NCBI GenBank assembly: GCA_035473255.1
Contig: DATIOK010000068.1
Location: 1-64,000, forward strand
Source: JAICYJ01 sp035473255
Lineage (GTDB): Bacteria > Actinomycetota > Thermoleophilia > Gaiellales > JAICJC01
Direction: 5' to 3'
Length of the DNA: 64,000 bases
Part shown: in pieces, positions 48,988 to 55,917 of the stretch
Layout of the letters: each line of letters begins with the position of its first letter
How positions within the stretch are numbered: position 1 is the first letter of the stretch
Notes under the pieces: generated by a model
The model's input: the letters and a program-made list of their open reading frames with translations, nothing else
What the model was told of the DNA's origin: nothing
Database searches by the model: none
Position numbers and translations under genes: made by a program

Positions 48988-49350
48988 ATGAGCGCCGCCC
49001 GGCATGCAGCAGCCATCCGAGCGCTGGCGCTGTCGTTTCCCACAGCCCGTGAGGATCATCCGTGGGGGCCGGAGGCGCACGTCTTCAAGGTCGGCGGAGG
49101 CAGCACCATGTTCGCGATCATGGGCGATGGGCCGCCGGTGACGGTGACCATGAAGCTGACCAGGGAGGAGCGCGAGGTCGCCCTGACGCTGCCGTACGTG
49201 TCGCACGCCAAGTACGTGGGACGCTACGGCTGGGTGACGGCCAGGGTGGAGGACGCCGACTGCCTCAGCGCGACGCTGGAGTGGATCCGGGAGAGTTACT
49301 GGCTGAAGGCGCCGGCCAACGTGCGCGAGGCCGCCTGGGCAGAGTCGTAG
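48988..49350 (+). CDS. MmcQ/YjbR family DNA-binding-like protein
   Basis: A 120-residue single-domain protein of the MmcQ/YjbR family (CyaY-like fold). It shows RALALSFPTAREDHPWGPEA, HVFKVGGGSTMFAIMGDGPP, TVTMKLTREEREVALTL, YVSHAKYVGRYGWVTARVED and the ending ATLEWIRESYWLKAP. The family is sometimes annotated as DNA-binding, but its true function is unknown. It starts leaderless. It converges on the free-methionine sulfoxide reductase-like gene with 16 bases between stops; that gap holds the repeat at 49355. Confidence 0.88.
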   Translation: MSAARHAAAIRALALSFPTAREDHPWGPEAHVFKVGGGSTMFAIMGDGPPVTVTMKLTREEREVALTLPYVSHAKYVGRYGWVTARVEDADCLSATLEWIRESYWLKAPANVREAAWAES

Positions 49351-49354
49351 CTGC

Positions 49355-49370
49355 CCGATCAACCATCTAG
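49355..49370 (-). repeat. 16-base copy of the element end found after ruvB
   Basis: On the minus strand this reads CTAGATGGTTGATCGG, identical to 23041-23056 after ruvB. In both places the first TAG is the stop codon of the upstream gene (here the sulfoxide-reductase-like gene), so the shared sequence begins exactly at a stop. Confidence 0.45.
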
Positions 49371-49864
49371 GGCTCCCAGGGCTCGCCGCCGGTGTCCCAG
49401 CCCACCAGGCAGTAGGGGCTGAGCAGCTCGGCGACGCGCTCCAGGAAGCGGCGGTCGCCGTCGCCGAACGCGGCCGGCCGGTCGGAGTCGATGTCGATCT
49501 CGGCCACCACCAGCCCGTCGTAGCTGATCGGCACCACGATCTCCGACCTGGTCGATGCGAAGCAGGCCAGGTAGCGGGAGTCGGCGTTGACGTCGTCCAC
49601 GATCTCGGTCTGGCCGCTGGCGGCCGCCGACCCGCAGACGCCCTGGCCGATCGGGATGCGCACGTGCTCCGTCGCCTCCGGGCCGTTCCACGGCCCCAGC
49701 GCCAGCTCCTCGCCCTCGACGAAGTACACGCCCACCCACGAGTAGCTGTCGAAGCCGTCGTGCAACAGGTCGACCGCGCGGCGCAGGATCTCGTCCGACT
49801 CCGTCTCGTCGGCGATCACCTGCTCGATCGCGCGCAGCGACTGCTCGTACGCCTCCCCGCTCAC
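49367..49864 (-). CDS. GAF domain protein, free methionine-(R)-sulfoxide reductase-like
   Basis: A 165-residue GAF protein that resembles fRMsr (MsrC), enzymes that reduce free methionine-R-sulfoxide. The pattern IGQGVCGSAAASGQTEIVDD with C77 and DSRYLACFASTRSEIVVPIS with C101 matches the family, including the 24-residue cysteine spacing. The third cysteine usual about ten residues before C77 is H67 here, so the redox mechanism may differ. GTG 49864 overlaps the thioesterase stop by four bases; thioesterase and phosphohexomutase genes lie upstream on the same strand in one operon. Confidence 0.8.
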   Translation of the reverse strand: MSGEAYEQSLRAIEQVIADETESDEILRRAVDLLHDGFDSYSWVGVYFVEGEELALGPWNGPEATEHVRIPIGQGVCGSAAASGQTEIVDDVNADSRYLACFASTRSEIVVPISYDGLVVAEIDIDSDRPAAFGDGDRRFLERVAELLSPYCLVGWDTGGEPWEP

Positions 49865-50301
49865 AGCTCCAGCTCCGCCTCGAATCCGGCGATCGCGTCG
49901 CGCAGACGCCACTCGACCGGCACCGGCTGGCGTTCGGCCAGATCGACCGAAACCAGCGTCTGGTTGGCGGCCACCAGCCGGTCGCCGCCGGACACCTTGT
50001 AGGCCTCGAACTCCCACGACAGGCTGGTGGTGCCGATCCGCCGCACGCGCACGAACACCTCCAGCTCGTCGTCGAAGCTGGCCGGCGCGAGGTACTCGAC
50101 GTGCTGGGCCCGCATCACGAACTCCGGGTCGCTGGGCTCGCGCACCAGCACCCCCAGCTCCCGCAGGTACTCGACCCGCGCCCGGTCGAAGTAGGGCATG
50201 TAGCGCCCGTAGTAGACGATCCCCTGGGCGTCGGTCTCGTCGAAGCCGACACGCGTGCGGTACGAGAAACGGAACGGCGGTCGGCGGTCGGTGGCCGGCA
50301 T
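49861..50301 (-). CDS. Acyl-CoA thioesterase (YbgC/4-hydroxybenzoyl-CoA thioesterase-like)
   Basis: A 146-residue hot-dog-fold thioesterase. The catalytic segment RVGFDETDAQGIVYYGRYMP with the aspartate and the following YFDRARVEYLRELGVLVRE are the signatures of the YbgC/4HBT group. VEYLAPASFDDELEVFVRVR and SLSWEFEAYKVSGGDRLVAA continue the fold. It hydrolyses an acyl-CoA in the cytoplasm; chain length is unknown. Its ATG overlaps the phosphohexomutase stop by one base (TGATG). Confidence 0.9.
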   Translation of the reverse strand: MPATDRRPPFRFSYRTRVGFDETDAQGIVYYGRYMPYFDRARVEYLRELGVLVREPSDPEFVMRAQHVEYLAPASFDDELEVFVRVRRIGTTSLSWEFEAYKVSGGDRLVAANQTLVSVDLAERQPVPVEWRLRDAIAGFEAELEL

Positions 50302-51647
50302 CAGGAGGTGATCAGCGCGAGCACCTCGTCCCGCCGCCGCTCCATCGTCTCGGCCGACAACGCCTCCAGGTTCAGCCGCAGCAGCGGCTCCGTGTTCGAC
50401 GGCCGTACGTTGAAGTGCCAGTCGGGGTACTCGAACGAGATGCCGTCCAGGTGCGACACTCGCTCCGCCGACGGGCCGAACCGGTCCTTCAGCTCCTGCA
50501 GCTTCAACGGCACGTCGGCCACCGTCGAGTTGATCTCGCCGGAGATGTGGTACCGCTGCCGGAACGGCGCCAGCAGCTGCGACAGCTTCTGCCCGCTGCG
50601 CGAGATCAGCTCCAGCATCACCAGCGCCGGCACGATACCGGTGTCGCAGTAGTAGAAGTCCTTGAAGTAGTAATGACCCGACACCTCGCCGGCGAACACC
50701 GCCTCCTCCTTGCGCAGGCGGGCTTTCATGAAGGCGTGGCCGACGCGGTTCTCGAGCGCCGTTCCGCCCGCGGCCGCGACCGTGTCGCGCACCGCCCACG
50801 ATGCGCGCAGGTCATAGATAATCGTCGCACCGGGGTGCCGTTCCAGCATCGAGCGCGCGATCAGGGCGGTGATCAGGTCGCCGGGCACGAACTCGCCGGT
50901 GTCGTCGATGAAGAAGCACCGGTCGGCGTCGCCGTCCCAGGCGATGCCCAGGTCGGCACCCTCAGCGACCACCTGCTCCACGATGAAGTGGCGGTTCTCC
51001 TCGAGCAGTGGGTTGGGCTCCCCGTTGGGAAAGCTGCCGTCCGGGTCGAGATGGTGGGGGAACGCCGTGATCGGCAGGCGCTCGAGCAGCGGCCCGATCA
51101 TGGGGCCGGCCATCCCGTTGGTGCCGTCCAGCACCACGCGCAGCGGTTGGATCGCTGCGGGATCGATGAAGCGCAGCACCCGCTCGTGGAAGCCCTCGTA
51201 GATGTCGCGCTGAGTGATCGTGCCGGGCTGGTCGGGGCCGTCGGGAGTGCCCTGCTCGGCGAAGCGCTTGATCTTGTCGAGCCCGGTGTCGCCGCCAACC
51301 GGCCGGGCGCCGCGCCGCACGATCTTCATGCCGTTGTAGGCGCGCGGGTTGTGCGAGGCGGTGACCTGGATGCCGCCCTCGTAGCCGTGCTCGCCGACCG
51401 CGTAGTAGAGCATCTCTGTGCCGATCTCGCCCAGCGCCACGACGTCGGCGCCCTGCTCGGAGGCGCCGCGCGCGGCCGCCTCGGACAGCTCCGGCGAGGT
51501 CAGGCGCATGTCGTGGCCGATCGCCATCGTGGCCGGCTCGAAGGCCGCCACGTAGGCGCGACCGAGCCGATAGGCTCCCTCGGCGTCGAGTTCGTCGGGC
51601 ACGATGCCCCGGACGTCGTAGGCCTTGAACACTGAGGAGTCGAGCAT
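50301..51647 (-). CDS. manB: Phosphomannomutase/phosphoglucomutase
   Basis: The 448-residue enzyme moves phosphate between the 1 and 6 positions of mannose or glucose and feeds sugar-nucleotide synthesis, so it may serve the glycan locus. FKAYDVRGIVPDELD is the usual start, the active serine is S98 in TASHNPRAYNGMKI, the metal loop is WDGDADRCFFIDDTGEF near 240, and the sugar-specificity loop GEVSGHYYFKDFYYCDTG is typical of the manB group. ATG 51647 is leaderless from TATCAT seven bases upstream, which overlaps the start of the divergent GNAT gene. manB is used as family symbol; glucose may also be a substrate. Confidence 0.95.
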   Translation of the reverse strand: MLDSSVFKAYDVRGIVPDELDAEGAYRLGRAYVAAFEPATMAIGHDMRLTSPELSEAAARGASEQGADVVALGEIGTEMLYYAVGEHGYEGGIQVTASHNPRAYNGMKIVRRGARPVGGDTGLDKIKRFAEQGTPDGPDQPGTITQRDIYEGFHERVLRFIDPAAIQPLRVVLDGTNGMAGPMIGPLLERLPITAFPHHLDPDGSFPNGEPNPLLEENRHFIVEQVVAEGADLGIAWDGDADRCFFIDDTGEFVPGDLITALIARSMLERHPGATIIYDLRASWAVRDTVAAAGGTALENRVGHAFMKARLRKEEAVFAGEVSGHYYFKDFYYCDTGIVPALVMLELISRSGQKLSQLLAPFRQRYHISGEINSTVADVPLKLQELKDRFGPSAERVSHLDGISFEYPDWHFNVRPSNTEPLLRLNLEALSAETMERRRDEVLALITS

Positions 51648-51654
51648 CGGGGCG

Positions 51655-51660
51655 ATGATA
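51655..51660 (-). promoter_or_regulatory. Predicted -10 element (leaderless) for the phosphohexomutase gene
   Basis: TATCAT on the minus strand ends seven bases before ATG 51647. It also contains the ATG start codon of the divergent GNAT gene. Confidence 0.45.
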
Positions 51661-52176
51661 GAGCAGGTCGAGTTGCGGCCGGTGCGGCTGGCCGACGTCG
51701 ACGCGCTGGCGGAGCTGTACGCGTCAGAGCGGGCGTTCCTGGCGCCGTTCGACCCGATCCGCCCCGACGAGTTCTACACGGCCGAGGGGCAGCGGATCGA
51801 GGTCGAGCACGCGCTGGCACAGCGGGCGGCCGGCTCGCGCTACAGGTTCGTGATCGAGGCCGACGGGAGGCTGGTGGGGACGCTCGGGATCGGGAACGTG
51901 GTGGGCTCCGTATTCCAGTCGGGCAACCTCGGCTACTTCGTCGCCCAGGCGGCCAACGGCCGCGGGGTCGCCACGCGTGCGGTCGGCCTGGCCGCCGAGC
52001 AGGCGTTCGGGCCGCTGGGCATGCACCGGCTGGAGGCCGGCACGCTGGTGGACAACGTGGCCTCGCAGCGGGTGCTCGAGAAGAACGGGTTCGAGCGTAT
52101 CGGCCTGGCCCGCGCGTACCTGCGGATCGCAGGCACATGGCGTGACCACATCCTGTTCCAGCGGGTTGCGGAATGA
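51655..52176 (+). CDS. GNAT family N-acetyltransferase (RimJ/RimL-like)
   Basis: A 173-residue acetyltransferase of the ribosomal-protein-acetylase type. ELRPVRLADVDALAELYASE is the entry, VGTLGIGNVVGSVFQSGNLG and YFVAQAANGRGVATRAVGLA contain the acetyl-CoA loop, and HRLEAGTLVDNVASQRVLEK then NGFERIGLARAYL are the classic RimJ/RimL closing segments. The substrate is unknown. ATG 51655 is preferred; TGAGGAG 15 bases upstream is a distant ribosome site. The next gene overlaps its stop by ATGA, forming a tandem GNAT pair. Confidence 0.9.
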   Translation: MIEQVELRPVRLADVDALAELYASERAFLAPFDPIRPDEFYTAEGQRIEVEHALAQRAAGSRYRFVIEADGRLVGTLGIGNVVGSVFQSGNLGYFVAQAANGRGVATRAVGLAAEQAFGPLGMHRLEAGTLVDNVASQRVLEKNGFERIGLARAYLRIAGTWRDHILFQRVAE

Positions 52177-52646
52177 GCGTGACGCTGCGGCCGATGCGGC
52201 CGGACGAGTACCCAGCATGGGCGGAGGAGGGGGAACGGGGCTACGTCTACCAGATGGTCGAGTTCGGCGGCATGGAGCGTGAGCACGCGACGGCGAAGGC
52301 CGTGCGTGACTTCGCAGCGGTGCTGCCAGAGGGCCTCCAGACCGAGAACCACTGGGTGAACGTGATCGAGGCGGATGGCCAGCCGGTCGGCTCCCTGTGG
52401 TTCGCGGAGCGCGACATGGATGGCCGCCCGTCGGCGTTCCTCTACGACATCCACATCCACGAGCACGCCCGCGGCCACGGGTACGGCAGGGCGGCGATGC
52501 TGGAGTTCGAGCGGGAGGCGGCCCGCCGGGGCCTGCATCACCTGTCGCTGAACGTGTTTGGCGGAAACGCGCCCGCGCGCGGGCTCTACAGCTCGCTGGG
52601 CTGGGCCGAGATGGCGATCACGATGACGAAGCAGCTGGAGGCGTAG
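52173..52646 (+). CDS. GNAT family N-acetyltransferase
   Basis: A second acetyltransferase of 157 residues with a different entry (VTLRPMRPDEYPAWAEEGER). SAFLYDIHIHEHARGHGYGR carries the acetyl-CoA loop (ARGHGYGRAAM), and LHHLSLNVFGGNAPARGLYS then LGWAEMAI closes the fold. It is translationally coupled to the GNAT upstream by a four-base overlap. Its TAG stop directly abuts the TAA stop of the HIT gene on the other strand, with no base between. Confidence 0.9.
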   Translation: MSVTLRPMRPDEYPAWAEEGERGYVYQMVEFGGMEREHATAKAVRDFAAVLPEGLQTENHWVNVIEADGQPVGSLWFAERDMDGRPSAFLYDIHIHEHARGHGYGRAAMLEFEREAARRGLHHLSLNVFGGNAPARGLYSSLGWAEMAITMTKQLEA

Positions 52647-53129
52647 TTAGCCCGGCCAGGCGGCCCGCAGCTTCTCCAGGGTGCGCGACAGGTGCTCCGG
52701 CATGACACGCGTGTCGGCCAGCACCGGCATGAAGTTGGTGTCGCCGCTCCAGCGCGGCACCACGTGGAGGTGCAGGTGGCCCTCGACGCCGGCGCCCGCC
52801 ACCCGGCCCAGGTTCATGCCGCAGTTGAAGCCGTGCGGCGCCATCGCCGCTGTCAGCGCGGTGATGCCGTCGTCGGCGAGCTGCCAGAGCTCGGCTCGCT
52901 CATCGTCGTTCAGGTCGCCGGGCATGGGCAGGTGGCGGTAGGGGGCGACCATCAGGTGGCCGTTCGCGTAGGGGTAGAGGTTCAGCACCGCGAACGCGTG
53001 GGTACCGCGGTGCAGGATCAGCGCATCTTCGTCGGAGAGCGCCGGCTTGTCGCAGAAGATGCAGCCGCCGGCGTCATCGGCGCCGGCCACGTACTCCAGG
53101 CGCCAGGGCGCCCAGAGCCGCTCGCTCAT
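52647..53129 (-). CDS. HIT family protein (Ap4A hydrolase/phosphorylase-like)
   Basis: The 160 residues carry the histidine-triad motif HLHLHVVPRWSGDTNF, an N-terminal zinc-type CIFCDKPA pair, LILHRGTHAFAVLNLYPYAN and GHLMVAPYRHLPMPGDL with the conserved NGH/HL pattern. HIT proteins split dinucleotides such as Ap4A or act on nucleotide phosphoramidates. The start ATG 53129 overlaps the corA stop by ATGA, so corA and this gene are one transcript. Confidence 0.92.
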   Translation of the reverse strand: MSERLWAPWRLEYVAGADDAGGCIFCDKPALSDEDALILHRGTHAFAVLNLYPYANGHLMVAPYRHLPMPGDLNDDERAELWQLADDGITALTAAMAPHGFNCGMNLGRVAGAGVEGHLHLHVVPRWSGDTNFMPVLADTRVMPEHLSRTLEKLRAAWPG

Positions 53130-54121
53130 AGCCACCGCTGGCGACGGAAGAACGAGAGCATCGCGATCGCGAGCAGCAGCGTGCCGCCCTCGATGATCCA
53201 GAACGCGTGGTGTGACTGCTGGAATGGCAGTGGCACGTTCATGCCGTAGATGCCGGCGATCAGGGTCGGCGGCAGCAGGATCACGGTAAAGATCGTGAGC
53301 AGCCGCAGGATGTCGTTCTGCTTGTGGGCGATCACCGTCTCGTTGGTCTGCTCCAGCGCCTCGACAACCTCCTTGTAGTTGTCGAGCTGGTCCCAGATCC
53401 GCTCCGCCGAGTCGACGATGTCGTCGAAGTACACCTCCAGGTCCTCCGACAGGTAGCGGGTGCGGGCGCGCTCCAGCAGTCGCAGCGTCGAGCGCTCCGG
53501 CTTGATGATCTTGCGGTACGCGATCACCTCCTGCTTGACGTTGGAGATGTCGCGGGCCACGTCCTCGCTGCGCTCGTCCCAGATCGCGTTCTGCAGGCGG
53601 TCGAGCTTGAACCCGATCTTGTCCAGGATCGGGAAGCAGTAGTCGAACGACTCCGACAGGATCTCGTACAGCAGGTAGCCCGATCCCTTCGAGAAGTACT
53701 CCTCGCGCAGCTCCGTGTTGTTCGACAGGCGCGTGAACAGCCGGCCCACGGGCTTCAGCGGGTGGTTGGGCAGGGTGATCACGTAGTCCGGGCCCACGAA
53801 CACGTTCAGCTCGGCGGCGTTCAGCCGGCCGATCGACTTGTCGAAGCGCGGCAGGTGCAGCACCATGAACAGGTACTCGTCGTACTCGTCGATCTTGGGC
53901 CGCTGGCGGGTGGACAGCACGTCCTCGAGATCCAGCTCATGGAAGTCGAAGTGCTCCGCCAGGTACGCGGTCTCGACCGCCGTGGGGGCCTCGATGTTCA
54001 GCCAGCGGACGCCGCCGAGCTCGAGCTCAGCAACCTGTGGTTCGGTCCGCGCGACGTCCTGCCGCTGCGAAACTCGCGGCCGCCTGCGGACTGTCCTCGG
54101 GATCCGGCGCAGGTTCGGCAT
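53126..54121 (-). CDS. corA: CorA family divalent metal ion transporter
   Basis: A CorA magnesium/cobalt channel-type transporter. The cytoplasmic domain is seen in RWLNIEAPTAVETAYLAEHF, DLEDVLSTRQRPKIDEYDEY, FMVLHLP and FVGPDYVITLPNHPLKPV. Two membrane helices (ILRLLTIFTVILLPPTLIAG and AFWIIEGGTLLLAIAMLSFF) flank the selectivity motif YGMN. The 331-residue frame from ATG 54121 has an arginine-rich, non-conserved N-terminus, and a better promoter-start pair lies 28 bases further upstream in another frame (54149). The first about 35 residues are therefore doubtful, while the rest is secure. Confidence 0.88.
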   Translation of the reverse strand: MPNLRRIPRTVRRRPRVSQRQDVARTEPQVAELELGGVRWLNIEAPTAVETAYLAEHFDFHELDLEDVLSTRQRPKIDEYDEYLFMVLHLPRFDKSIGRLNAAELNVFVGPDYVITLPNHPLKPVGRLFTRLSNNTELREEYFSKGSGYLLYEILSESFDYCFPILDKIGFKLDRLQNAIWDERSEDVARDISNVKQEVIAYRKIIKPERSTLRLLERARTRYLSEDLEVYFDDIVDSAERIWDQLDNYKEVVEALEQTNETVIAHKQNDILRLLTIFTVILLPPTLIAGIYGMNVPLPFQQSHHAFWIIEGGTLLLAIAMLSFFRRQRWL

Positions 54122-54149
54122 CAGCAGTCATGGTCGTCAACACGGGCAT
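54027..54149 (-). CDS. Leader frame or misframed N-terminus of corA (40 aa)
   Basis: ATG 54149 follows TACACT (minus 54161-54156) by six bases, as at the other leaderless starts. The frame reads MPVLTTMTADAEPAPDPEDS followed by PQAAASFAAAGRRADRTTGC and stops at TGA 54027, overlapping the start of the corA frame by about 95 bases. It looks like a normal acidic N-terminus, so it may be the true corA start separated from the rest by one indel, or a leader peptide. Confidence 0.4.
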   Translation of the reverse strand: MPVLTTMTADAEPAPDPEDSPQAAASFAAAGRRADRTTGC

Positions 54150-54155
54150 ACGGCA

Positions 54156-54161
54156 AGTGTA
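54156..54161 (-). promoter_or_regulatory. Predicted -10 element upstream of corA
   Basis: TACACT on the minus strand ends six bases before ATG 54149. Confidence 0.45.
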
Positions 54162-54245
54162 CCTGTCAGCTGGTATTCCGCGCGGGAGGCGCGGCCCCTT
54201 GTGGGGCTTTCACCATGCGTATCGGCAGAACACCGTCCCCGCCTG

Positions 54246-54251
54246 TAATCT
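54246..54251 (+). promoter_or_regulatory. Predicted -10 element (leaderless) for the LOG-family gene
   Basis: TAATCT ends eight bases before ATG 54260. Confidence 0.45.
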
Positions 54252-54259
54252 GAGCCGCG

Positions 54260-55006
54260 ATGACGGACTCCCCCCGCGTCGGCGGCACGGCCGACGAGCA
54301 CCTGCTGCAGCGCCACGACGCGACCTTTCTGCACACCGACCCGTGGCGGATCCTGCGCATCACCGGGGAGTTCGTGGAGGGCTTCGACCAGCTCGCCGAC
54401 GTCGGCGCGGCCGTTGCCGTGTTCGGATCAGCCCGCACGCCCGCGGACGATCCCGCATACGTCGCCGCCCGCGAGACCGCCCGGCTGCTGGTGGCCGACG
54501 GCTTCGGTGTCATCACCGGCGGCGGCCCCGGCATCATGGAGGCCGCCAACATGGGTGCGGCGGAAGCCGGCGGCGTGTCGATCGGCTGCAACATCGAGCT
54601 GCCCCACGAACAGCACGGCAACAGCTACGCGAACCTGTCGATGGAGTTCCGCTACTTCTTCGTGCGAAAGACCATGTTCGTGAAGTACTCCGAGGCGTTC
54701 GTGGTATTCCCGGGCGGCTTCGGGACGCTCGACGAGCTGTTCGAGGCGGTCACACTCGTGCAGACCGGCAAGATCCACCGCTTCCCGGTGGTGCTGTACG
54801 ACAGCGCGTATTGGAATGGCCTGCTGGAGTGGCTGCGCGAGCGGGTCGTCGGGGAGGCCAAGTTGAGAGAGGCCGAGCTGGAGCTGCTGCAGGTAGTGGA
54901 CACCCCCGCCGAGGCGGCTGGGATCGTGCGCGACTGCACGTCCGGGGCGTGCGGCCACGAGCATCACCCGCCGGCTGAGACGCCCACGCGCACCGCCCCC
55001 ACGTAG
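54260..55006 (+). CDS. LOG family protein (TIGR00730-type nucleotide phosphoribohydrolase-like)
   Basis: A 248-residue Rossmann-like protein related to cytokinin-activating LOG proteins and bacterial nucleotide 5'-monophosphate nucleosidases. The key motifs are VAVFGSARTPADDPAYVAAR, GFGVITGGGPGIMEAANMGA, the segment FVRKTMFVKYSEAFVVFPGG and the catalytic PGGFGTLDELFE with its glutamate. VQTGKIHRFPVVLYDSAYWN follows as usual. A cysteine/histidine-rich tail (DCTSGACGHEHH) is non-family. Its end overlaps the NlpC/P60 gene on the other strand by 43 bases. Confidence 0.92.
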   Translation: MTDSPRVGGTADEHLLQRHDATFLHTDPWRILRITGEFVEGFDQLADVGAAVAVFGSARTPADDPAYVAARETARLLVADGFGVITGGGPGIMEAANMGAAEAGGVSIGCNIELPHEQHGNSYANLSMEFRYFFVRKTMFVKYSEAFVVFPGGFGTLDELFEAVTLVQTGKIHRFPVVLYDSAYWNGLLEWLRERVVGEAKLREAELELLQVVDTPAEAAGIVRDCTSGACGHEHHPPAETPTRTAPT

Positions 55007-55917
55007 TTGTCGGCGTACCAGCCGTCCAGCTCCGCGATCTGCACCACCGTCCCGGTGTGAGGCGCGTGCACGAAGCGTCCGCGGCCGAGGTAGATGCCGA
55101 CATGGCCGAGGTTCTCGAAGAACACCAGATCCCCCGGCTCGAGCTGGGAGAACGGCACGTGCACGCCGGCGTGATACTGGTCGCGGGCGACCCGGGGCAG
55201 GGCGAGGCCGAGGCGCCCGTACACGTACTGGACCAGCCCTGAGCAGTCGAAGCCGCTCGGATCCTCACCGCCCCAGACGTAGGGACGGCCGAGAAACTGC
55301 AGGCTGAGTGCGGCGGCGCGCCGGCCCAGGTCGGCGGTCGTGGTGTCGACGGGAAGCGAGTGCTCGACCGCGGCGTCGGGGTGCGGGCGCCGGCGCCTGG
55401 GATGACCGAAGCTGCCCTCCGGCAGGATCCCCTCGTCGACCAGCGCCTGCTGGGTGCGAGGGCCGGCCTCGCCGTCGACCACCAGCCCGTGGCTGCGCTG
55501 GAAGCGGCGTACCGCCGCCCGCGTGGCCAGTCCGTAGCGGCCGGTGGCAGGGAGGCCCAGCGCCCACTGCAGCGACGAGATCACGTGACCGCGGTCGCCG
55601 TGGCGGAACACCCGGGCTCCTGGTGTGCCCGCGTACTCCGCGTCAAGCGCCGCCCAGGTCAGCGGGCCCGGGACGCCGTCCACCTCGAGGCCGTGAGCCG
55701 ACTGAAAGGCGCGCACGGCCCGCACGGTGCGCCGGTCGAGGAGGCCGCTGGGCGGCAGGCCGAGCAGCGTCTGCAGCCGCTGGAGCGAGCCGGCCGCCGT
55801 CGGCTGATCGGCGGTCGCGGGCGGCGTGCCGGCCGCCCGTGCCGCCGTGCCGCCGGCCACCGAGGGGGCCGTTACCACGACCCAGGCCAGGGCTGCGCGC
55901 GCAAGCAGCCGCTTCAT
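54964..55917 (-). CDS. Secreted NlpC/P60 endopeptidase with two peptidoglycan-binding domains
   Basis: The 317-residue protein begins with a signal peptide (KRLLARAALAWVVVTAPSVA), then two PG_binding_1 repeats (about 40-95: LQTLLGLPPSGLLDRRTVRA, FQSAHGLEVDGVPGPLT; about 105-165: LQWALGLPATGRYGLATRAA, FQRSHGLVVDGEAGPRTQQA) and an NlpC/P60 cysteine peptidase domain (about 200-317). The catalytic cysteine is in SGFDCSGLVQYVYGRLGLAL and the histidine in LGHVGIYLGRGRFVHAPHTG. It would cut peptide links in the cell wall. It ends the copper/surface operon; its ATG overlaps the protease stop by four bases. Confidence 0.92.
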   Translation of the reverse strand: MKRLLARAALAWVVVTAPSVAGGTAARAAGTPPATADQPTAAGSLQRLQTLLGLPPSGLLDRRTVRAVRAFQSAHGLEVDGVPGPLTWAALDAEYAGTPGARVFRHGDRGHVISSLQWALGLPATGRYGLATRAAVRRFQRSHGLVVDGEAGPRTQQALVDEGILPEGSFGHPRRRRPHPDAAVEHSLPVDTTTADLGRRAAALSLQFLGRPYVWGGEDPSGFDCSGLVQYVYGRLGLALPRVARDQYHAGVHVPFSQLEPGDLVFFENLGHVGIYLGRGRFVHAPHTGTVVQIAELDGWYADNYVGAVRVGVSAGG

